From: Nitrospinota bacterium
GTDB lineage: Bacteria > Nitrospinota_A > UBA7883
Direction of reading: 5' to 3'
Length of the DNA: 9,617 nt
Assembly (NCBI GenBank): GCA_029880775.1
Contig: JAOUNV010000036.1
Span: 1 to 9,617, forward strand
Position numbers and translations under genes: made by a program. Positions 6,048-9,617 of this stretch are shown one piece after another. Each line of letters opens with the position of its first letter. Within the stretch, counting starts at the first letter, position 1. The notes under the pieces were generated by a model that was given only the letters and a program-made list of their open reading frames with translations, searched no databases and was not told where the DNA came from.

Positions 6048-7652
6048 ATGGCAGGTGATCAAACAGCTTCCGCAGCCGAGCCGCCCCAGGCGAGCGACGA
6101 AGCCAAGACCCTGGCCCAGCGCCTGGGCATGCCCTGGCTCGACTCCATAAACTTGCAGGAAATGGACCCGGAACTGGCCACTCGCGCCGGATTCCCGTTC
6201 TGCAAATCAAACCTGGTTCTGCCTCTGCGGATAGATGAAGATCGTCTTCTGGTGGCCTCCGCCCGCCCGCTGGATATCCAGTCGATCGAGGATCTTCGGA
6301 TGTTGTACAGCATGCCGGTGGAAGCGTCTGTGGCCAGCGAGCAAACCGTGATTGAGGCGATCAACAAGGCCTTCGATCTTTCCGCCCATTCCGCCGACGA
6401 GGTGATGGTGGATATCGAGGGAGAAGCGGACTTGAACACGCTGATCCATGCCATGCCGCAAGACCTTTTGGAGGCCAGCGCGGAGGCCCCGGTCATCCGG
6501 CTGGTAAACTCGCTGCTGGTCCAGGCGGTGAAGGAGAACGCCTCCGACATTCATATAGAGCCATACGAACGGGAGCTTGTGGTGCGGTACCGTGTGGACG
6601 GAGCCCTACGTAATGTTATAAAGCCTCCCCGCAGGCTTCAAGCGCTGGTGGCCTCCCGGATAAAGATCATGGCCAAGCTGAATATCGCGGAAAAACGGCT
6701 TCCCCAGGACGGCAGGATTAGGATTATAATCGCCGGTAAGGACGTGGACATCCGGGTCAGCGCCATCCCCACGGTCAATGGAGAGCGGATCGTGATGAGG
6801 CTGCTGGACAAGTCGCGAAAACTGTATGACATGGAGACCATCGGCCTGCGAGGCGACATTCTGGAGACCATGAAGCGCCTGGTGAACACACCTCACGGCA
6901 TTATCCTGGTATGCGGAAAGACCGGCTCTGGAAAGACCACCACCCTCTACGCCGCCCTCAGCCGGATAAACACCATGGAGAAAAATATAATCACCGTGGA
7001 GGACCCGATAGAATACGAACTGGCCGGGGTGGGGCAGATGCAGGTGAATCCCAAGATCGGGCTCGATTTCGCCGCCGGACTGCGATCGATCCTCCGGCAG
7101 GACCCGGACGTGATAATGGTGGGGGAGATTCGCGATGCGGAGACAGCCCAGATTGCCGTCCAAGCCTCGTTGACCGGCCACCTGGTGTTCTCCACCGTCC
7201 ATACCAACGACGCGGCAGGAGCTGTGGCCCGTATGCTGGACATGGGAGTGGAGCCGTTTCTAATCTCCTCATCACTATTGGCGGCGCTGGCCCAAAGGCT
7301 GGTCCGTGTCCTGTGCGTTCACTGCCGGGAGGAATACACCCCAGGGCCGGAGCATTATCAGGAATTGGGAGCCAAGGAATCCGAAATGGAACCGGGTGTC
7401 CAGTTTTACAAGGCGGTGGGCTGCTCGGCATGCCAGATGTCCGGCTACACAGGCAGGACTGGTGTATACGAGCTTATGGTTGTCGATGACGATATCAGGA
7501 CGATGATCGTCCAAAAAACCAACTCATCGGAAATCAGACACACGGCGGAGAAGAAGGGCTTTATTGGAATGCGCCGATATGGGTTGGGTCTGGTGGCTCA
7601 GGGGATCACCTCGATAGAGGAAGTGGTCCGCGAAACATCCGATATAGTCTAG
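6048..7652 (+). CDS. gspE: Type II secretion system ATPase GspE
   Basis: Cytoplasmic hexameric secretion ATPase of the PulE/VirB11 family, 534 residues. A GspE N-terminal domain covers about residues 20-130 (AQRLGMPWLDS, then LPLRIDEDRLLVASARP). The N2 domain begins around ASDIHIEPYE (165-174) and RYRVDG. In the catalytic domain, Walker A is GKTGSGKT (290-297). The Asp box lies around TVEDPIEYELAGVGQMQVN. Walker B is VIMVGE (355-360), with E360 as the likely catalytic glutamate. The His box is HTNDA (from H385). A tetracysteine zinc module is intact as C423xxC426 and C459xxC462, which is typical of GspE. ATP hydrolysis would drive pseudopilus growth through GspF and the GspL platform; gspL is not in this window. 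Translation is supported by a strong Shine-Dalgarno. Confidence 0.97.
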   Translation: MAGDQTASAAEPPQASDEAKTLAQRLGMPWLDSINLQEMDPELATRAGFPFCKSNLVLPLRIDEDRLLVASARPLDIQSIEDLRMLYSMPVEASVASEQTVIEAINKAFDLSAHSADEVMVDIEGEADLNTLIHAMPQDLLEASAEAPVIRLVNSLLVQAVKENASDIHIEPYERELVVRYRVDGALRNVIKPPRRLQALVASRIKIMAKLNIAEKRLPQDGRIRIIIAGKDVDIRVSAIPTVNGERIVMRLLDKSRKLYDMETIGLRGDILETMKRLVNTPHGIILVCGKTGSGKTTTLYAALSRINTMEKNIITVEDPIEYELAGVGQMQVNPKIGLDFAAGLRSILRQDPDVIMVGEIRDAETAQIAVQASLTGHLVFSTVHTNDAAGAVARMLDMGVEPFLISSSLLAALAQRLVRVLCVHCREEYTPGPEHYQELGAKESEMEPGVQFYKAVGCSACQMSGYTGRTGVYELMVVDDDIRTMIVQKTNSSEIRHTAEKKGFIGMRRYGLGLVAQGITSIEEVVRETSDIV

Positions 7653-7655
7653 GAG
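7651..7655 (+). promoter_or_regulatory. Ribosome binding site of gspF overlapping the gspE stop
   Basis: AGGAG shares its first two bases with the TAG stop of gspE (7650-7652) and lies 9 bases before the gspF ATG at 7665. Ribosomes finishing gspE would uncover or occupy the gspF initiation site, suggesting coupled translation. Confidence 0.7.
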
Positions 7656-7664
7656 CGCCTGCTT

Positions 7665-8882
7665 ATGCCGGTTTTCGAATATAGCGGATACAGCGACGCC
7701 GGGCAGAGCGCCTCTGGCAGCGTAGACGCGGATAACCCGAAGGAGGCTCGCGCCAAGCTGCGCCGAAAGGGGATCCTGGCTGTGAGCGTGAACCTGGACA
7801 CCACCCAGGGGGAGATCAAACGCCGCCCCCTTACAGCTCTGTTCAACCGGATAGGGGTGAAGGAGATATCCGCCTTCACACGGCAACTGGAGACGTTGCA
7901 AGGCGCGGGGCTGCCGCTGGTGGAATCGCTCGACAGCCTGATAGAGCAGGCGGACAATCTCCGGTTTAAAAAAGTTATAACGGAAATCAGAGAGAGTGTC
8001 TCCTCCGGCTCCTCCCTGGGGGACGCCATAGCGGAGCATGGCGCCCATTTCGACCAGACATACACAAGCCTGGTCCGCGCCGGAGAAGCGTCAGGGTCGC
8101 TGGGCCACACCCTGGGCAGCCTGGCCGATTTTAACGAGAGCAGTATGCGTCGGCGTTCTGCGGTGCTCATGGCGACAATATATCCGGTCATCGTCTCGGT
8201 GCTCTGCGCGGGAGTCTTGATATTCCTTTTAGGTTATGTGGTGCCAAAAACCCAGGGGATATTCGAGGACATGGACAAGGCGTTGCCGCTACCCACGGTG
8301 ATATTACTGGCTGTCTCCGGCTTTCTGGCCAAGTGGTGGGCCGCCGTGATCGTGGGAGCTATAGCGGGGATCGCAGGGTTTATAAAATACGTCAGCACCC
8401 CGGATGGGGGCGAGTGGTACGACAGGAATATCTTGAAACTGCCGGTGATCGGCCCGGTGGTCCAGGCCTCCATGATTGGCCGGTTCGCAGGATCCCTGGG
8501 CCTTTTGCTCGCCTCCGGCGTGGACATGCTAGAGGCGCTGGCCATCACCCGAGAGTCGCTGGGAAACAAGACCTACAGCAAGGTTATGGACGACGCCATC
8601 GTGGGAGTGACCGAGGGGGAGACCGTGGCGGACGCTCTGAAGCGCTCCGGGCTGTTCCCCCCTGTGACCACTCAGATGGTGGCGGCGGGCGAGCGCTCCG
8701 GCGAACTGGAAAAGATGTTGGGGAAGATGGCGGAAGCTTATGAATTTGAGATGGAAAGCAGGCTCAACGTTATGACCCGAGCGCTGGAGCCTATTCTGAT
8801 CCTGGTGATGGGGGCGGTGGTGCTATTTGTGGTGCTGGCGATTCTGTTGCCGATTTTTGAGATTAGCCAACTGGTGAAATAA
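7665..8882 (+). CDS. gspF: Type II secretion system inner-membrane platform protein GspF
   Basis: A 405-residue protein of normal GspF length. The N-terminus MPVFEYSGYSDAGQSASGSVDADNPKEAR is the typical GspF/PilC opening. Two homologous cytoplasmic helical domains are present. The first, at about 68-165, contains FTRQLETLQGAGLPLVESLD and LVRAGEASGSL; the second, at about 265-370, contains ASGVDMLEALAIT and MVAAGERSGEL. The repeated GEASG/GERSG motif marks this duplication. Hydrophobic segments lie at about 167-191, 210-240 and 376-397. GspF sits at the centre of the inner-membrane platform, in contact with GspE and the pseudopilins. The gene ends with two consecutive TAA stops (8880-8885), and gspG follows 12 bases after the first. 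Confidence 0.97.
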   Translation: MPVFEYSGYSDAGQSASGSVDADNPKEARAKLRRKGILAVSVNLDTTQGEIKRRPLTALFNRIGVKEISAFTRQLETLQGAGLPLVESLDSLIEQADNLRFKKVITEIRESVSSGSSLGDAIAEHGAHFDQTYTSLVRAGEASGSLGHTLGSLADFNESSMRRRSAVLMATIYPVIVSVLCAGVLIFLLGYVVPKTQGIFEDMDKALPLPTVILLAVSGFLAKWWAAVIVGAIAGIAGFIKYVSTPDGGEWYDRNILKLPVIGPVVQASMIGRFAGSLGLLLASGVDMLEALAITRESLGNKTYSKVMDDAIVGVTEGETVADALKRSGLFPPVTTQMVAAGERSGELEKMLGKMAEAYEFEMESRLNVMTRALEPILILVMGAVVLFVVLAILLPIFEISQLVK

Positions 8883-8894
8883 TAATGGAGTTAT

Positions 8895-9341
8895 ATGGAC
8901 ATGAGATTTTTTAACAAGAACGGGAGAAACGGATTCACCCTGATCGAGATACTCGTGGTGGTGATGATCCTGGGTATCCTGGCCACGGTGATAATCCCCA
9001 GGATAATGGACAAGCCGGATATAGCCAGGGTTACAAAAGCGAAGATGGATATCAACGCCATCAAGGGCGCCCTTGCGATGTATAAGCTGGACAACAGCGG
9101 ATATCCCACCACAGAACAGGGGTTAAGCGCTCTGGTGTCGAAACCCACCAGCGGCAAGATCCCAAAAAAATGGAACCCTAATGGCTACCTATCAAAAGTC
9201 CCAAAGGATCCATGGGACAACGAATACCTCTACCTCTCTCCCGGAAGCCATGGCGATTTCGATATCGTTTGCCTAGGCGCCGATGGAGACATTGGTGGGC
9301 AGGAATTCAGCGCGGATATCTATAGCTGGGAACTGGACTAA
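8895..9341 (+). CDS. gspG: Type II secretion system major pseudopilin GspG
   Basis: A 148-residue precursor with a class III (type IV pilin-like) leader. Prepilin peptidase would cut G13|F14, giving a mature protein that starts FTLIEILVVVMILGILATVIIP with Glu at +5 (E18). Family-specific blocks follow: YPTTEQGLSALVSKP, KDPWDNEYLYLSPGSHGDFDI, and the C-terminal calcium-loop region LGADGDIGGQEFSADI. GspG is the main subunit of the periplasmic pseudopilus. GGAG at 8887-8890 is 4 bases from the ATG at 8895 and 10 from a second in-frame ATG at 8901; the two starts differ only by Met-Asp in the leader, so the mature protein is the same. No prepilin peptidase gene is in the window. Confidence 0.97.
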   Translation: MDMRFFNKNGRNGFTLIEILVVVMILGILATVIIPRIMDKPDIARVTKAKMDINAIKGALAMYKLDNSGYPTTEQGLSALVSKPTSGKIPKKWNPNGYLSKVPKDPWDNEYLYLSPGSHGDFDIVCLGADGDIGGQEFSADIYSWELD

Positions 9342-9347
9342 CAGGCC

Positions 9348-9617
9348 ATGAAGGCAGGGCACTTGCCGATCACGCCGCGCTCCGGCCCCATTTATGGGGG
9401 CCGGCGTTCCGGATCGGGCCGGCGTTCCGGTGTGAGTCGTGTGGCGGGTTTCACTCTGGTGGAGATCACCATGGTGATCCTCATAATCGGGGTTATGGCC
9501 GCGTTGCTGATCCCCCGGTTGCCGGACGTGGGAGGATGGCGTTTAAAATCCGCAATCAGAAAGTTATCCCGTTCCATAAGCGTGGTCTATGACAAGGCGG
9601 CCACCAGCAAGCTTGTC
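9348..9617 (+). CDS. gspH: GspH-like minor pseudopilin, 5' part, runs off the window
   Basis: An open frame from the ATG at 9348 runs to the last base, giving 90 codons. It has a prepilin motif, RVAG|FTLVEITMVILIIGVMAALLIP, with Glu at +5 after the cleavage glycine. A helix-like LKSAIRKLSRSISVVYDKA follows, as in GspH proteins. The position after gspG also favours GspH, but I or another minor pseudopilin cannot be fully excluded because the C-terminal domain is missing. From the ATG the leader would be 34 residues and Arg/Gly/Ser-rich, unusually long. An in-frame GTG at 9432 would give a 6-residue leader (MSRVAG). Neither start has a clear Shine-Dalgarno, so the 5' end is uncertain. Confidence 0.85.
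   Translation, partial: MKAGHLPITPRSGPIYGGRRSGSGRRSGVSRVAGFTLVEITMVILIIGVMAALLIPRLPDVGGWRLKSAIRKLSRSISVVYDKAATSKLV
9382..9404 (+). other. GC-rich hairpin at the gspG-gspH junction
   Basis: CCGGCCCC (9382-9389) pairs perfectly with GGGGCCGG (9397-9404), an 8-bp all-GC stem with a 7-nt AT-rich loop, about 40 bases after the gspG stop. No U-tract follows, so this is not a standard rho-independent terminator. It could block 3' exonucleases and so favour gspG message over the downstream genes. It lies inside gspH if the ATG at 9348 is used, and is non-coding if the GTG at 9432 is used. Confidence 0.5.
9398..9430 (+). repeat. 18-bp-period direct repeat before the gspH prepilin motif
   Basis: The 15-base string GGGCCGGCGTTCCGG occurs at 9398-9412 and again at 9416-9430, a period of 18 bases. 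If translated from 9348 it gives GRRSGS followed by GRRSGV. The first copy overlaps the right arm of the neighbouring GC hairpin. Confidence 0.8.

Noticed and set aside
6606..7202. 198-codon minus-strand frame within gspE
   Set aside because: It is a mirror of the highly conserved GspE catalytic core and has no protein-like domain. Shadow frame.
9164..9170. Run of seven A in gspG as a programmed frameshift site
   Set aside because: The gspG frame continues intact with all family motifs, and no stimulatory structure or overlapping product is seen.
1..9617. CRISPR array, insertion sequence, tRNA or phage remnants
   Set aside because: I saw no regularly spaced repeats of suitable length, no transposase motifs with terminal inverted repeats, and no tRNA-like cloverleaf while reading both strands.

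Overview
The window comes from a diderm (Gram-negative type) bacterium. It carries an outer-membrane secretin and the other core genes of a type II secretion system (T2SS). Base composition is moderately GC-rich and looks uniform. I see no insertion sequence, phage gene, CRISPR array, tRNA or rRNA, so this reads as ordinary chromosome. The lineage cannot be fixed from sequence alone. A deltaproteobacterial or Nitrospinota-like organism is a guess from the gene neighbourhood (M50 protease, trpS, then gsp genes), not a demonstrated assignment.

Layout. Positions 1-796, minus strand: two closely spaced genes of the arsenosugar type. The first is a small carboxymuconolactone-decarboxylase-fold protein (464-796). 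Eight bases downstream begins the N-terminal part of an ArsS-like radical SAM enzyme, which leaves the window at base 1. Positions 797-1099: a divergent intergenic region holding an operator-like dyad on the ars side and a small perfect hairpin just before the rightward gene. Positions 1100-2850, plus strand: a site-2-protease-family membrane metalloprotease followed by tryptophanyl-tRNA synthetase (trpS). Positions 2941-9617, plus strand: gspC, gspD, gspE, gspF, gspG and the start of gspH, in canonical order and very tightly packed (ATGA overlap of C and D; gaps of 18, 12 and 12 bases after D, E and F).

How the parts work together. GspC is an inner-membrane connector with HR and PDZ domains that links the inner-membrane platform to the periplasmic N domains of the secretin GspD. 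GspE is the cytoplasmic ATPase and GspF the polytopic platform protein. GspG is the major pseudopilin, and GspH the first minor pseudopilin, of the periplasmic pseudopilus that pushes folded substrates through GspD. The remaining genes (gspI-M, prepilin peptidase) would be expected to the right or elsewhere. The arsenosugar pair is a separate unit, read in the opposite direction.

The most interesting non-coding or atypical structure is: the gspG-gspH junction (8-bp GC hairpin, 18-bp tandem repeat, ambiguous gspH start); the 20-bp dyad upstream of the arsenosugar genes; a 15-bp in-frame tandem repeat inside arsS; and two Gly/Pro-rich insertions in GspD. I found no clear evidence of a wholly new system in this window.
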